A stretch of DNA of 47,305 bases from Gammaproteobacteria bacterium (GCA_029862045.1 JAOTYE010000026.1:1-47305), one strand, 5' to 3'; positions 1 through 10,090 are shown, counted from the stretch's first letter. Notes: generated from the letters alone by a model not told the origin. Made by a program: numbers and translations.

Positions 1-777
1 ATGTTGCATGACGTCGCAGTCCTGACGGGCGGCCAGGTCATCTCTGAGGAAGTCGGCCTGTCTCTTGAGAAGGCGACGATCGACGACCTTGGTGAAGCCA
101 AGAAGATTCAGATCTCGAAGGAGAACACGACGATCATCGATGGTGCTGGACGGAGTGAAGACATCCACGGCCGCGTTGAGCAAATCAACCGGGAGATCGA
201 GGAATCCTCATCCGATTACGACAAGGAAAAACTGCAGGAGCGCGTTGCCAAGCTCTCCGGTGGTGTGGCCGTCATCAAGGTTGGTGCTGCGACCGAAATC
301 GAGATGAAGGAAAAGAAAGCACGCGTTGAAGACGCGCTGCACGCAACCCGTGCCGCTGTCGAAGAGGGCGTCGTAGCAGGTGGTGGTGTTGCGTTTATTC
401 GTGCCGTTGCTGCGATTTCCAAGCTTAAGGGTGACAACGACGATCAAAACGTCGGTATCGGTATCCTGAAGCGAGCGGTTGAAGAGCCACTACGCCAGAT
501 CGTACGCAATGCCGGCGGCGACGCGAGCGTGGTTCTGAACGCCGTTGCCGAAGGCAAGGGCGACTATGGCTACAACGCTGCTACCGGAAAGTACGGTGAC
601 ATGATCGAGGATGGCATTCTGGATCCGACCAAGGTCACGCGCCACGCGTTGCAAAACGCTGCTTCCGTCTCAGGCCTGTTGCTGACGACCGAAGCGATGG
701 TCGCGGACGCACCGCAGGAAGACGCTCCGGCGATGCCGGACATGAGTGGCATGGGCGGCATGGGCGGCATGATGTAA
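1..777 (+). CDS. groL: Chaperonin GroEL, C-terminal part (5' end outside window)
   Basis: This is the last 258 residues of the 60-kDa chaperonin, which forms the double-ring cytosolic folding chamber with GroES. The window opens in frame at about residue 289 of E. coli GroEL, so the leading ATG is an internal Met and not the start. Landmarks are the apical/intermediate segment with [12 protein letters not shown] and VIKVGAATE, the ATPase Asp in [15 protein letters not shown], the equatorial [16 protein letters not shown] segment (here [18 protein letters not shown]), and the flexible GGM-rich tail ending MGGMGGMM. A strong intrinsic terminator follows 24 bases after the stop, so groL is the last gene of its (presumably groES-groL) operon. 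Identification is certain. Confidence 0.98.
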   Translation: MLHDVAVLTGGQVISEEVGLSLEKATIDDLGEAKKIQISKENTTIIDGAGRSEDIHGRVEQINREIEESSSDYDKEKLQERVAKLSGGVAVIKVGAATEIEMKEKKARVEDALHATRAAVEEGVVAGGGVAFIRAVAAISKLKGDNDDQNVGIGILKRAVEEPLRQIVRNAGGDASVVLNAVAEGKGDYGYNAATGKYGDMIEDGILDPTKVTRHALQNAASVSGLLLTTEAMVADAPQEDAPAMPDMSGMGGMGGMM

Positions 778-801
778 ATCACCGCCAAATGCGACAAACA
801 G

Positions 802-830
802 GAAGCCCGGCAATTGCCGGGCTTCTTTTT
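802..830 (+). terminator. Intrinsic terminator of groL
   Basis: A perfect 24-nt palindrome (802-825) built on GAAGCCCGGCAA and its complement is followed by TTTTT (826-830). It lies just after the groL stop and ends that transcript. Confidence 0.93.
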
Positions 831-951
831 GCAGAGGCCCGCTACAGCGGGCGATAGCGCCAATTTGCTGATCGAACTAGGCTACCCAGCCGAAGTCATA
901 CTATACTCAGGGTAGCGCTCAGTGAGCGTTCCATATTCCAGGGGGAGAATA

Positions 952-3540
952 ATGAAAGAGACGAATCGTTTTGCGCCGTGGACAATTTACACGGCCGTTG
1001 CCATATCCATGGCGCTCAGCAGTCCTGCCGCGTTGTCACAGGAAACGGAAGACGATCTGCTGGAAGAGATCGTAACAACCGGTACGCGCAAGCAAGGTCA
1101 GTCGCCGACTGAGACCTTATCGCCGATCGATGTTTTGGCCGGCGCGGTGCTTGCCAATCAGGCCACGTTCGACATGACGGATGGCTTGACGAAGGTCGCA
1201 CCGTCGATCAACACACAGCGCTTCCCAATTGCTGACGGCACCGCATTCATCAGGCCGGTTTCATTGCGTAATCTATCGCCGGATCAGACCCTGGTGCTCG
1301 TGAACGGCACACGCCGCCATCGCTCGCCGCTCGTCAATCTGCAGCTTGCCCCGCTGGGCACAGTGAATCAGGGTGCGCAAGCGGTCGACTTCTCGGCTCT
1401 GCCATCCATGGCTATCAAGCGCGTTGAAGTGTTGCGCGACGGTGCTTCGGCGCAGTATGGCTCGGATGCTATTGCCGGAGTGGTGAATGTCATCCTGAAA
1501 GACGCCAATGAGGGGATTTCCCTGTCGGCTCAAACCGGCGAGTACTTCGAAGGCGATGGCACACGCACGACGATTGCGGCTAACGGCGGATTCAGTCTTG
1601 GCGACAACGGTTTCCTGAACGTGACCATTGAGAGCTCGACGGCGGACACGACATCCCGTGGCGTGCAACGCGCCGACTGTCAGCCGGTTATTGATTTCGT
1701 TGGAGAGGGCGTCGTGCCATTGGATGACCTGTGCCAGCGCTGGGGCGATCCGGATGTCGAGACCCTCAAGTTCTTCTTGAACGCGGGAATCGACATCAAC
1801 GACAGCACGGAGATTTACGGCAACGCCAGCTTCTCCGACAATGATACGATCTCCGATTTCTTCTACCGCCACCCGGTGCTGGATCCTGCGGCGGGGGTCG
1901 ATGGTCGCAACACGCTGATTATCGACGGCGATGGCGACTTCTTACCCGATCCGGCACCAGCAGCCATGGTCAATAGAATCATTGCTGACGGTGGAGATCC
2001 TGCGGACTACCTGACCCCGGATGGGGTTGGCGGTTGGCTGCTCCTGAACCCGATCTATACGGAGTTTCCGGGTGGCTACAATCCGGACTTCGGCGCGGCC
2101 ATCAGTGATATGGCGTTTGTTTTCGGTGTGCGCGGCGAAACGGGCGGGGGCATGAGCTGGGACATTCGCGGACGCGTTGCAGAGAGCGAGGCGGATTACA
2201 CGCTCTCGGAAACCATCAATCCCAGTCTGGGTGCTTTGTCACCAACGAGCTTCAAGCCAGGCAAACTGACGCAGGAAGAGACCAGCCTCAACGCGGATTT
2301 CGTACAGACCTTTGACGTTGGTAATCTTGCATCGCCGCTGAACTTCGCTTTCGGTGTCGAGTGGCGCGAAGAAACCTACAAGATCGGCGCCGGCGACCCG
2401 GCCTCGAGAAACGCAGGCCCCGCGTTCGAATTTGGTGTGGGCTCCGACGGCTTCCAGGGTTTCCCGACCGCGTCTGCTGGCAGCTTCGATAGTGCGAGCT
2501 ATGCCGTCTATGTCGACGTAGAGGCCGACCTCACGGACAATTTCACTCTCGGCGGCGCCGTTCGCTACGAAGACTATGACGAATTTGGCGACACAACAGA
2601 CTTTAAGGTGTCAGGGCGCGTCCAGATTAGCGATCAGTTCGCATTGCGCGCAACGGCCAGCACCGGGTTCCGCGCACCAACGCCGGGCCAGGTCAATACG
2701 CTCAACACGACCACGAGCGCTGACACCGACGGCAATCTGATCCCGAGCGGCACCTATCCGGTGGGAAGCACTGTAGCAATGGTACTCGGATCGGAGCCGT
2801 TAACGCCTGAAGAGTCCACAAGCTTTACGTTGGGCGTAATCTGGTCTCCCGCGGACAACGTCAACATCACACTCGACTACTATGACATCTCGATCGACGA
2901 CAGACTCGCGCTGTTTAACACGACGATCACCGCTCAGGATGTAGCCGATCTCATCTTGGCAGGGGTAGACCCAATAGCAGCCGGTTTATTGCTTGACGGC
3001 ATCGCGAATTATTTCGCGAATGCGTTCGACTCCGACGTGACAGGTGTTGATCTTGCCATTACGGCTGATTTCGAGGTGGGTTCAGGCGATCTGATAGTCG
3101 ATTTGCGTCACAACCAGAACGAGCAGGACGTGCCCAAAGTGGCAGCAGGCACGATCAACGCATCGCGCGTATTCGACCTCGAGAACCAGGTTCCTGACAG
3201 CAGGACGACGCTGACCTTCGATTACGATTCGGGTAGTGCGTTTAGCGGCTACTTGCGCATCAATAACTACGGTAGCTGGAAATCGACGGGCGGCCTCTTC
3301 AGTGCAGGCGATGCATCGGACGTCTCAAATTATGGTTCTGAAATATTGGTCGATCTCGAAGCGAGCTACCGCTTCAACGACATGATTCGGTTGAGCGTCG
3401 GTGCCGAGAATGTCTTCGACGCAGAACCAGATAGCGAGGGAGACGGCACACTGGCGTTCCTCGGCGCAAATACGTCGATAACCTCACCTTTTGGCAATAA
3501 CGGCGGCTTCTGGTACGCGAGGCTTGTTGCGGACTTCTAG
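952..3540 (+). CDS. TonB-dependent outer-membrane receptor
   Basis: An 862-aa outer-membrane active-transport receptor powered by TonB/ExbBD. The start is the ATG at 952, five bases after the strong GGGGGAG site at 941-947; a GTG 30 bases upstream has no such site. A signal peptide (MKETNRFAPWTIYTAVAISM..., ending near ALSQ) precedes a TonB-box-like EEIVTTGTRKQG. The plug domain includes LVLVNGTRRHRS and VEVLRDGASAQYGSDAIAGVVN (about residues 115-190). The rest is a 22-strand-type barrel with ATASTGFRAPTPGQ near the middle and the usual terminal aromatic residue (WYARLVADF). The substrate cannot be read from sequence: no siderophore or vitamin gene is adjacent. A monocistronic unit is likely because terminators lie on both sides. 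Confidence 0.93.
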   Translation: MKETNRFAPWTIYTAVAISMALSSPAALSQETEDDLLEEIVTTGTRKQGQSPTETLSPIDVLAGAVLANQATFDMTDGLTKVAPSINTQRFPIADGTAFIRPVSLRNLSPDQTLVLVNGTRRHRSPLVNLQLAPLGTVNQGAQAVDFSALPSMAIKRVEVLRDGASAQYGSDAIAGVVNVILKDANEGISLSAQTGEYFEGDGTRTTIAANGGFSLGDNGFLNVTIESSTADTTSRGVQRADCQPVIDFVGEGVVPLDDLCQRWGDPDVETLKFFLNAGIDINDSTEIYGNASFSDNDTISDFFYRHPVLDPAAGVDGRNTLIIDGDGDFLPDPAPAAMVNRIIADGGDPADYLTPDGVGGWLLLNPIYTEFPGGYNPDFGAAISDMAFVFGVRGETGGGMSWDIRGRVAESEADYTLSETINPSLGALSPTSFKPGKLTQEETSLNADFVQTFDVGNLASPLNFAFGVEWREETYKIGAGDPASRNAGPAFEFGVGSDGFQGFPTASAGSFDSASYAVYVDVEADLTDNFTLGGAVRYEDYDEFGDTTDFKVSGRVQISDQFALRATASTGFRAPTPGQVNTLNTTTSADTDGNLIPSGTYPVGSTVAMVLGSEPLTPEESTSFTLGVIWSPADNVNITLDYYDISIDDRLALFNTTITAQDVADLILAGVDPIAAGLLLDGIANYFANAFDSDVTGVDLAITADFEVGSGDLIVDLRHNQNEQDVPKVAAGTINASRVFDLENQVPDSRTTLTFDYDSGSAFSGYLRINNYGSWKSTGGLFSAGDASDVSNYGSEILVDLEASYRFNDMIRLSVGAENVFDAEPDSEGDGTLAFLGANTSITSPFGNNGGFWYARLVADF

Positions 3541-3562
3541 TCCGAGCGCTTCTGGAAACAGC

Positions 3563-3594
3563 AAAAAGCCCGGCAAAAGCCGGGCTTTTTTTTT
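3563..3594 (+). terminator. Intrinsic terminator of the TonB-dependent receptor gene
   Basis: The stem AAAAAGCCCGGC / GCCGGGCTTTTT (3563-3574 with 3579-3590) has an AAAA loop and runs into a nine-T tract ending at 3594. It starts 22 bases after the receptor stop codon. Confidence 0.93.
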
Positions 3595-3695
3595 GATTTC
3601 GGTTCGCGACGATCAAGTCTGTACTTGTACCGATTCAGCAAGGGATGCCAAGTTGAGACCATTACGCTGCGGTGAAATGGAAGCAAGGGAAACGT

Positions 3696-5396
3696 ATGCA
3701 AAGTTATGCGCATGGAGGCGATGGCCCCCCCTTACTGGGCCTCACGGTCAGTGGGGTACTCGACGAGGCCGCAGCTCGCTGGCCTGACAAGGACGCCCTG
3801 ATCGTCGTCGATCAGCAGATCCGCTGGACCTGGAACGAGCTTCGTGATCGCGCCCGCGCGCTCGCGGCGGGACTGCTGTCCACGGGCCTGCATCCCGGTG
3901 ATCGGATCGGCATGCTGGCGCCCAATCGCGCCGAGTGGCTGCTGGCTCAGTTCGGTAGCGCCTATGCAGGTCTCATCCTCGTCAATGTCAATCCGGCCTA
4001 TCGTGCGCCGGAGCTTGAATACGCCTTGAACAAGGTTGGCTGTCGTGCCCTGATTACCGAGACGCAGTTCAAGAGCAGTGATTACATCGCGATGATGCAG
4101 ACACTCGCGCCGGAACTTGCGGCGTCGACGTCCGGTGATTTGTATGCTCACGGACTCCCTGAGTTGCGAGTCGTGATTCAGCTCGGAAAAAAAGCTGTTC
4201 CAGGCATGTTCAGTCTTGATGATGTTATGCGCCAGGCCGATGTCGAGTCCTTACAGCGCCTGGACGAGATTGCTGCACAGTCAGACTTTGATGCGCCGAT
4301 CAACATCCAGTTTACGAGCGGCACGACCGGCGCGCCGAAGGCGGCGACGCTGACGCACCACAATATGATTAACAATGCTTTGATGTCGGCGGCTATCCTT
4401 GATTTCTCGTGCAAGGATCGATTGTGTATTCCCGTGCCGATGTATCACTGCTTCGGCATGGTGCTCGGCACGTTGCTGTGCGCAACGACCGGTGCGGCAA
4501 TCGTCTTTCCCGGGGCGGCGTTCGAAGCCGAGGCGACACTGCAGGCAATCGAAGCGGAGTCCTGCACGGCACTGCACGGCGTGCCCACGATGTTCATCGC
4601 GGTACTCGACGAGCCCGAATTCGAGAAATACGACCTGAGTTCGCTGCGCACCGGGATCATGGCCGGTGCACCGTGTCCGACGGAACTCATGCAGCGTGTC
4701 ATCGAAGACATGCACATGAGCGAGATCACCATTGGCTACGGCATGACGGAGACCGGACCGCTTTCAACGCAGACCTCGCCGCGTGATTCCGTCGAGCGGC
4801 GCGTCGGTACGGTGGGCCGCGCATTGCCGCACACCGAAATCAAGATCGTCGACGAGGAGGGACACATCGTCGCTCCTGACGTGGCCGGCGAACTATGCGT
4901 GCGCGGTTATAACGTCATGCTTGGCTACTGGGGAGATCCCGAACGTACGGCCGAGGATATCGACACAAGCCGTTGGATCCGCACGGGTGACGTCGCCACG
5001 ATGGACGAGAATGGCTACTTGCGCATCGTGGGTCGCAGCAAGGACATGCTGATCCGGGGTGGTGAAAACGTTTATCCGCGCGAGATTGAGAATTTCCTCT
5101 ACACGAATCCCAAGATCAATCAGGTCGAAGTCATTGGCGTGCCGGACCCCAGATTCGGCGAAGAAATCGCCGCCTGCATACAGTTGCAGGAAGGCGAGCA
5201 GGCGACAGAGGAGGAAATTCGCAATTACTGTCGCGGCAAGCTGGCACATTTCAAAATTCCACGCTATGTCCGATTCGTTGACGAATTCCCGATGACCGTT
5301 ACGGGCAAAGTGCAGAAATTCATCCTGCGCGAGCGCCTGACAAAAGAGCTCGAGCAAGCCTTCAGAACATCACAACTCAAGAGAGCAGCAACATGA
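3696..5396 (+). CDS. Acyl-CoA synthetase (AMP-binding, ANL superfamily)
   Basis: A 566-aa cytosolic enzyme that activates a carboxylate with ATP and CoA, giving acyl-CoA via an acyl-AMP. Visible ANL motifs are the P-loop [18 protein letters not shown], the A5 motif [23 protein letters not shown], the A7/A8 region [26 protein letters not shown] (split by the hinge), [11 protein letters not shown], and the catalytic C-terminal Lys in TVTGKVQKF. The ATG at 3696 is chosen because AAGGGA lies five bases upstream; a GTG at 3672 is an alternative. The overall look is that of medium/long-chain fatty acyl-CoA ligases, but chain length cannot be assigned. Its stop overlaps the next gene as ATGA, so the two are translationally coupled. 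This suggests breakdown of amino-acid-derived 2-keto or branched acids. Confidence 0.9.
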   Translation: MQSYAHGGDGPPLLGLTVSGVLDEAAARWPDKDALIVVDQQIRWTWNELRDRARALAAGLLSTGLHPGDRIGMLAPNRAEWLLAQFGSAYAGLILVNVNPAYRAPELEYALNKVGCRALITETQFKSSDYIAMMQTLAPELAASTSGDLYAHGLPELRVVIQLGKKAVPGMFSLDDVMRQADVESLQRLDEIAAQSDFDAPINIQFTSGTTGAPKAATLTHHNMINNALMSAAILDFSCKDRLCIPVPMYHCFGMVLGTLLCATTGAAIVFPGAAFEAEATLQAIEAESCTALHGVPTMFIAVLDEPEFEKYDLSSLRTGIMAGAPCPTELMQRVIEDMHMSEITIGYGMTETGPLSTQTSPRDSVERRVGTVGRALPHTEIKIVDEEGHIVAPDVAGELCVRGYNVMLGYWGDPERTAEDIDTSRWIRTGDVATMDENGYLRIVGRSKDMLIRGGENVYPREIENFLYTNPKINQVEVIGVPDPRFGEEIAACIQLQEGEQATEEEIRNYCRGKLAHFKIPRYVRFVDEFPMTVTGKVQKFILRERLTKELEQAFRTSQLKRAAT

Positions 5397-6556
5397 CTAA
5401 ATCAGCGTTTAGATTCTGTGATGATCTTGGCCCCAAGACCATCCTGCATGTGTATCAACCGACGATCGGCCTCAAGGCAATCGTCGTCGTAGACAATGTC
5501 GCGGCCGGCCCGGCCATTGGTGGAGTGCGCATGGCACCCGATGTTTCATTGGAGGAGTGCTTTCGCCTGGCCCGGGCCATGACGTTCAAGAACGCGTCCG
5601 CCGGCCTGCCGCACGGTGGCGCCAAATCAGTGATCTTTGCCGATCCGGCAATGGACATTGCCGCCAAAGAAGAACTGATGCGTGCCTACGCACAGGCAAT
5701 AATGCCGATCACCGACTACATACCGGGGCCCGACATGGGCACCAACGAGACTGCGATGGCCTGGGTAAAGGACGAGGGCGGCCAATGCGCCGGCCTGCCC
5801 AAAGAAGTCGGCGGCATCCCGCTCGACGAGATTGGCGCAACGGCGTACGGCGTGGTTGCGAGCGCCGATATTGCGAAAGACCGGCTGGACATGTCTCTTG
5901 AGGGCGCACGGATCGCCGTGCAGGGGTTCGGCGCGGTCGGCAAGCATGCGGCACGATTCTTCGCCGAGCAGGGCTCTGTCCTCGTTGCAGCCGCGGATTC
6001 CAGCGGTACGATATACGATGCCATCGGCATCGATGTAGCCGCGTTGATCGCCTACAAAGAGAGCGGCGGTCAACTCTGCGACTTCGAAGTCGGCGAGCAT
6101 CTCGAGTCAGAGGCTGTTGTTGGTGTGGACTGCGACATCCTGGTACCGGCTGCACGTCCGGATGTGATCCGCGCCGACAATCAGGCGACGGTTACAGCGA
6201 AACTGATTGTTCCTGGTGCCAACATCGGGATCACCGACGAAGCCGAGGTGATGCTGCACGAACGCGGTGTGCTGTGCGTACCCGATTTCATCGCAAACGC
6301 CGGCGGCGTGATCTGTGCCGCGGTCGAATTCGGTGGTGGCACGGAAGGGCAGGTGTTCCAGACCATCGACGAGAAGGTGCGGGGCAACACAGCAGAAATG
6401 CTGGCGCGCATGAAACGCGACGACGTATTACCACGCGAGGCTGCTGTTGCAATGGCTCGGGAACGTGTCCTTGCTGCGATGCAGTACCAGCGCTTTAATT
6501 CAAGGTGCGGGTTTCAGGAGCCGGGAGTCGACTTCAAAATTCGAGCCGTTCGCTGA
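5393..6556 (+). CDS. Glu/Leu/Phe/Val-type amino-acid dehydrogenase
   Basis: A 387-aa NAD(P)-dependent oxidative deaminase of the Glu/Leu/Phe/Val dehydrogenase family. The N-terminal substrate domain carries [15 protein letters not shown], with the catalytic Lys in GGAK, and [17 protein letters not shown], with the catalytic Asp. The Rossmann domain has [19 protein letters not shown], followed by the conserved VPGANIGIT and [12 protein letters not shown]. The length fits the leucine/phenylalanine dehydrogenase branch (about 360-390 aa) better than hexameric glutamate dehydrogenases (about 450 aa), so Leu or Val is the more likely substrate. It overlaps the acyl-CoA synthetase by 4 bases (ATGA). 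Its last about 19 codons overlap an opposing small ORF. Confidence 0.9.
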   Translation: MTKSAFRFCDDLGPKTILHVYQPTIGLKAIVVVDNVAAGPAIGGVRMAPDVSLEECFRLARAMTFKNASAGLPHGGAKSVIFADPAMDIAAKEELMRAYAQAIMPITDYIPGPDMGTNETAMAWVKDEGGQCAGLPKEVGGIPLDEIGATAYGVVASADIAKDRLDMSLEGARIAVQGFGAVGKHAARFFAEQGSVLVAAADSSGTIYDAIGIDVAALIAYKESGGQLCDFEVGEHLESEAVVGVDCDILVPAARPDVIRADNQATVTAKLIVPGANIGITDEAEVMLHERGVLCVPDFIANAGGVICAAVEFGGGTEGQVFQTIDEKVRGNTAEMLARMKRDDVLPREAAVAMARERVLAAMQYQRFNSRCGFQEPGVDFKIRAVR

Positions 6557-6805
6557 GACGAGATTGACCTCCCAGATCTCCTCATCGGGGATCTGGGTGC
6601 GCTCACGGCCGGGGAGCTCCCGTTCGTCGTCGACCTGCAGTCCCCAGACACGAACATGACGCACGCCGGCAACGGGGATGCGCTCCTTGTCGAAACGATC
6701 ACGTAAGGCATCGTCGATTTCATCGCTTGCCCATGTCGCGTAACCGCATTCGATGATCGCAACAACCTCGGGCGGGGCACTACTATCGGTTTTGCTGCTG
6801 CTCAA
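6500..6805 (-). CDS. Small hypothetical protein, antisense-overlapping the dehydrogenase 3' end
   Basis: A 101-aa acidic protein (PPEVVAIIECGYATWASDEI..., [14 protein letters not shown]). I do not recognise a family. I chose the TTG at 6805 because AGGGAG lies six bases upstream (complement of 6812-6817); an upstream TTG at 6856 has no comparable site. It converges with the amino-acid dehydrogenase gene and overlaps it by 57 bases. There is no signal peptide or membrane segment. The clean SD and protein-like composition argue for a real gene, but the overlap and the TTG start keep this moderate. Confidence 0.5.
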   Translation of the reverse strand: MSSSKTDSSAPPEVVAIIECGYATWASDEIDDALRDRFDKERIPVAGVRHVRVWGLQVDDERELPGRERTQIPDEEIWEVNLVSANGSNFEVDSRLLKPAP

Positions 6806-6908
6806 GAGCTTCTCCCTGATGTTGGCATTAACGCATTTCGCCGGACGAAATAGCAATCAGGGCTTTCCCCGATATTGTTCTTGATGCTGCAGGCATATAT
6901 CTACGACG

Positions 6909-6926
6909 CTGGCGGAGGACCGCCAG
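6909..6926 (+). other. Hairpin in the hsp20 leader
   Basis: CTGGCGG / CCGCCAG with an AGGA loop, 13 bases upstream of the Shine-Dalgarno sequence. It could stabilise the 5' UTR. It does not cover the ribosome site, so I do not call it an RNA thermometer. Confidence 0.4.
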
Positions 6927-6953
6927 TGTACCAACGGGAAGGAGGTGAGCTAT

Positions 6954-7442
6954 ATGTCAATGTTGCACAAATTTGAGCCCCGCAAAGGGCTTGTTGACGT
7001 AAAACGGACCGCGCCTCTCACCCGCAGCATGGAGGAGTTCTTCGAGGACTTCCCACCACGCCGCTGGATGGAGACGTTTGAGCCTTTTGGAATGAAGTGG
7101 CCAATGGGTATCGATTTAGAGCGGAGCTTCCGCGTCGATATTCTTGATCGCGAAAAAGAGCTCGTTGTCCGAGCCGAACTCCCGGGCGTCGAGAAAGACG
7201 ATGTCGAGGTCACGGTCATGGGCGACCGCCTGATGATTGAGGCCGAGAGGGAGTTTGAGGAAGAAGAGAAGAAAGAGACGTTCTATCGTCATGAGCTTGG
7301 CTTCGGCGAGCTTATGCGGACGATCGCTTTGCCAGTCGAAGTCGATGTAGAACACATCGAGGCCGAACTGAAAGACGGTATCCTGAACGTTATTCTTCCG
7401 AAAGTTCAGGCGGCGGAACGCCACACCGTTAAAGTCGCGTAA
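6954..7442 (+). CDS. Hsp20-family small heat shock protein
   Basis: A 162-aa ATP-independent holdase that binds unfolding proteins as a cytosolic oligomer. The alpha-crystallin domain spans roughly residues 58-150: SFRVDILDREKELVVRAELP, then GVEKDDVEVTVMGDRLMIEA, ending in the family G-x-L motif DGILNVILPK. The N-terminal arm is charged (MSMLHKFEPRKGLVD) and a short tail follows. The ATG at 6954 is set by an almost ideal SD, AAGGAGGTGA at 6939-6948 (eight bases between GGAGG and ATG). A GTG at 6945 lies inside that SD and is excluded. A terminator follows, so this is a single-gene unit. No clear sigma-32 promoter could be fitted. Confidence 0.95.
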   Translation: MSMLHKFEPRKGLVDVKRTAPLTRSMEEFFEDFPPRRWMETFEPFGMKWPMGIDLERSFRVDILDREKELVVRAELPGVEKDDVEVTVMGDRLMIEAEREFEEEEKKETFYRHELGFGELMRTIALPVEVDVEHIEAELKDGILNVILPKVQAAERHTVKVA

Positions 7443-7462
7443 AGCGATTTATGCAGTGTGAC

Positions 7463-7496
7463 AACCGGGGCGACGTGAGCCGCCCCGGTTTTTTTT
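7463..7496 (+). terminator. Intrinsic terminator of hsp20
   Basis: AACCGGGGCG (7463-7472) pairs with CGCCCCGGTT (7481-7490) around an 8-nt loop and continues into a T tract. It separates hsp20 from the convergent msrQ. Confidence 0.92.
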
Positions 7497-7508
7497 GGAC
7501 ACGACGGT

Positions 7509-8105
7509 TCAATGCCTGCGTTTCCACCAGAGGCGGTAGCCGAGCAACAGCGCGAGGATTATTGCGTAGATCCACGCATCGCTCGTGTCTTTTTTGACCT
7601 GCCACCAGTAATGCCAGACGCCGAGAACACCGACGGCGTAGGCGCTGTAGTGCAGCCTGTCCCAACTGCGGCCCATGCGCCTGCGCATGCCGTTGGTCGA
7701 CGTCACGGCCATCGCGATAAGCAGCAGGAGCGCCGCAAAACCGATTGTGATGAACGGGCGTTCTGTCAGATCCTCCAGAATCGCCGACACGAGTAATCCC
7801 TGATCGAGAATCAGCCAGGTCAGGAAATGCAGCAGCGCATAAAAGAAAGTGAACAGGCCGAACATGCGGCGGAAGCGGACAAGCCAGTTCCAGCCCGTCA
7901 AGCGGCGCAGCGGGGTCACGGCCAATGTGATCATGATAAAACGAATGGCCCAGATGCCGAAGCGGTCCTGAATGTCCTCGATCGGGTTGGCGCTGAGTTG
8001 TCCGGTGAGTCCGAAGGCGTCTGTAACCACGAGTGCCGCTGGCACCAGGCAGAGCAGGAAGACGATCGGTTTGCCGACAAACCGGACTTTTTCAAGCGTG
8101 TTCAT
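7509..8105 (-). CDS. msrQ: MsrQ, heme-binding membrane subunit of methionine sulfoxide reductase MsrPQ
   Basis: A 198-aa inner-membrane b-type heme protein (ferric-reductase-like domain, formerly YedZ) that passes quinone-derived electrons to periplasmic MsrP. About six hydrophobic helices are visible. Heme-ligand candidates lie in FYALLHFLTW and in WDRLHYSAYAVGVLGVWHYWW, and the family's RRxxG-type loop is RFRRMFGLF. It starts five bases after the msrP stop, the classical msrPQ operon order, and ends opposite hsp20. Confidence 0.95.
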   Translation of the reverse strand: MNTLEKVRFVGKPIVFLLCLVPAALVVTDAFGLTGQLSANPIEDIQDRFGIWAIRFIMITLAVTPLRRLTGWNWLVRFRRMFGLFTFFYALLHFLTWLILDQGLLVSAILEDLTERPFITIGFAALLLLIAMAVTSTNGMRRRMGRSWDRLHYSAYAVGVLGVWHYWWQVKKDTSDAWIYAIILALLLGYRLWWKRRH

Positions 8106-8110
8106 TGACG

Positions 8111-9070
8111 CTAGAAGTTCTTGTGCAGATCGAGTCCGTCGTAAAGATGCGCAACCTGTTCGCCATAACCGTTGTACATCAGCGTTGCTTGCTTAGGCGT
8201 GAACAGCCCCGCTCCTATGCGGCGTTCGCGCGCCTGGCTCCAGCGAGGGTGATCGACCTCGGGATTGACGTTGGCATAAAAACCGTATTCACGCGGCGTC
8301 GCCATATTCCAGCTGGTTCTTGGTTTCTTATCGACGAAACTGATTCGCACGATACCCTTGATGCCCTTGAAGCCATACTTCCAGGGCACGACAAGACGAA
8401 TCGGCGCGCCGTTCTGGTTGGGCAAGGTCTCTCCGTAGACGCCAACGGCCAGAATGGCCAACGGGTTGGTCGCCTCGGCGATCGTCAGTCCCTCGCGATA
8501 GGGCCAGTCGAGTACCCGGCGTCGCTGCCCGGACATTCGTACGGGGTCGTGCAGAGTCTCGAACGCGACGTACTTCGCCTGCGACGTCGGTTGGTAGTGT
8601 TTCACGACATCCGCGAGTGAAATGCCGACCCACGGAATGACCATCGACCAGGCCTCGACGCAGCGCATGCGGTAAATTCGTTCCTCGAGATCGAATGGCT
8701 TGATGAAATCCTCGAAGTGAAACGTCCCGGTCTTATCGGCGTGGCCGTCAACCGTTACCGACCAGGGCCGGGACTCGAAGTCGGTCGCGTTGTGGTAGGG
8801 GTCGTCCTTGGCCGTACCGAACTCGTAGTAATTATTGTAGGTCGTGATGTCTTCGTAACTATTGGCAGCCTCATCGGTGCTGAAATCGCTGCTAGAGACG
8901 CCAGCCAGCTTGGCACGCCGCTTGTCGGGGACCATCGCGCTAAACGCGGGGCCCGCAAGCATTGACGCACCGGCAATGCTGCCCGCGCGAATAAACGCGC
9001 GGCGGTTGAGGTAGTTATCCTGGCTCGTGATCTCGGACGTGCGGATATCAGCGGGCTTTTTGATCAGCAT
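8111..9070 (-). CDS. msrP: MsrP, periplasmic molybdoenzyme methionine sulfoxide reductase
   Basis: A 319-aa Mo-cofactor protein (formerly YedY) that repairs R and S methionine sulfoxide in envelope proteins. It has a Tat signal ([15 protein letters not shown]) and an SUOX-fold body with [12 protein letters not shown]. The Mo-coordinating Cys is Cys137 in [17 protein letters not shown], and the pterin-binding tail includes [13 protein letters not shown]. The second of two adjacent ATGs (9070) is preferred because it places GAGGAG five bases upstream; the first (9073) would leave only two. It is co-transcribed with msrQ. Confidence 0.95.
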   Translation of the reverse strand: MLIKKPADIRTSEITSQDNYLNRRAFIRAGSIAGASMLAGPAFSAMVPDKRRAKLAGVSSSDFSTDEAANSYEDITTYNNYYEFGTAKDDPYHNATDFESRPWSVTVDGHADKTGTFHFEDFIKPFDLEERIYRMRCVEAWSMVIPWVGISLADVVKHYQPTSQAKYVAFETLHDPVRMSGQRRRVLDWPYREGLTIAEATNPLAILAVGVYGETLPNQNGAPIRLVVPWKYGFKGIKGIVRISFVDKKPRTSWNMATPREYGFYANVNPEVDHPRWSQARERRIGAGLFTPKQATLMYNGYGEQVAHLYDGLDLHKNF

Positions 9071-9151
9071 CATTGCTCCTCACGGTATGTCTGAACATAT
9101 AGACCGAGTCCAGACCCGGAATATTGCACGATTCTTCGCTAAATTTGGGGC

Positions 9152-10090
9152 TTACTGCGTCAACCAATCGACGAGGAGTCGATTGACCTCATCCGGCTTC
9201 TCTTGCTGGGTCCAATGCCCGCAGTTCCCGAGCATGTGAATCTCGAGTTCCGTGACGCAGGGCTTCATTGCTTCGATTTGTTCGGGTGCGATGATTACGT
9301 CATCCTCGGCGCCGATAAACAAGGTTGGCACGGTAACGATTTGCGGTATGCCCTCTAGACTTTCCCAGTTGCGGGACCAGTTCCGGTACCAGTTGATCGG
9401 GCCCGTAAACCCACCGGCCGAGAATGCAGCAACGAAATAGTCGCGCTCTGCCGCGTTCAATAACGGCTCGCCACCAGACTCCGTTCTTGCGATGGTCGCA
9501 AGCAGGCTTAAGGCTCTTTTCTGCGGTGGCAGCTGCTCAAATTGCTGCCGCGTTATCTGCTTCCTGCGCATCAGCATATCGAAGAAATGACCGGGGTCCG
9601 CGTCAAAGGTCCGGTCAGCCTCATCCGAATCCTGGAAATTGACGATGTAAAAGTCGTCGCCGAGCCGTTGCCGGGCCAATTCGATCGGGTCGGACGGCGC
9701 TCGTGGCCAAAACGGAATGTTCAGAATTGCCTGCCGTTCCATGCGTTCGGGGCATACCAGACTCATGTGCCATAGCACGAGCGCACCCCAATCGTGGCCG
9801 ACGAAGACTGCGCGTTCGAGATTGAACGCGTCAAGCAGGCCGATTATGTCGCCGATCAGCTCCTGAATGCGATAGTCGTTAACAGTTGGCGGAATCTCGG
9901 TCTGACCGTAGCCGCGCTGATCCGGTGCGATCGCGTGAAAGCCGGCATCTGCCAGAGCAGGCAGCTGAAAGCGCCAGGAAAAAGCGAGTTCGGGGAAGCC
10001 ATGCAGCAGGATAACCGCCGGGCCTTCGCCTTGCTCGTAGACGGCCATGCGAATGCCGTTGGTCTCGATGAAGTGAGGATCGGGGAACAT
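9152..10090 (-). CDS. Epoxide hydrolase (alpha/beta hydrolase fold)
   Basis: A 312-aa soluble enzyme predicted to open epoxides to vicinal diols. The oxyanion motif HGFPE is at 30-34. The nucleophile is Asp100 in VGHDWGA, which separates epoxide hydrolases from Ser esterases. Lid tyrosines that would protonate the epoxide are candidates at Tyr148 and Tyr235 (GPINWYRNW). The acid is at Asp263/264 (AEDDVII) and the base is His292 (GHWTQQEKP). All expected catalytic residues are present. The start codon lies only 19 bases from the oppositely oriented DksA-like start, so the promoters must overlap coding sequence. Confidence 0.9.
   Translation of the reverse strand: MFPDPHFIETNGIRMAVYEQGEGPAVILLHGFPELAFSWRFQLPALADAGFHAIAPDQRGYGQTEIPPTVNDYRIQELIGDIIGLLDAFNLERAVFVGHDWGALVLWHMSLVCPERMERQAILNIPFWPRAPSDPIELARQRLGDDFYIVNFQDSDEADRTFDADPGHFFDMLMRRKQITRQQFEQLPPQKRALSLLATIARTESGGEPLLNAAERDYFVAAFSAGGFTGPINWYRNWSRNWESLEGIPQIVTVPTLFIGAEDDVIIAPEQIEAMKPCVTELEIHMLGNCGHWTQQEKPDEVNRLLVDWLTQ

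Noticed and set aside
1273..1872. 199-codon antisense frame inside the TonB-dependent receptor gene
   Set aside because: It is a codon-bias shadow; the plus-strand receptor motifs are unambiguous there.
6909..6956. RNA thermometer upstream of hsp20
   Set aside because: The hairpin does not include the SD, and neither a ROSE-type U(U/C)GCU nor a fourU motif is present.
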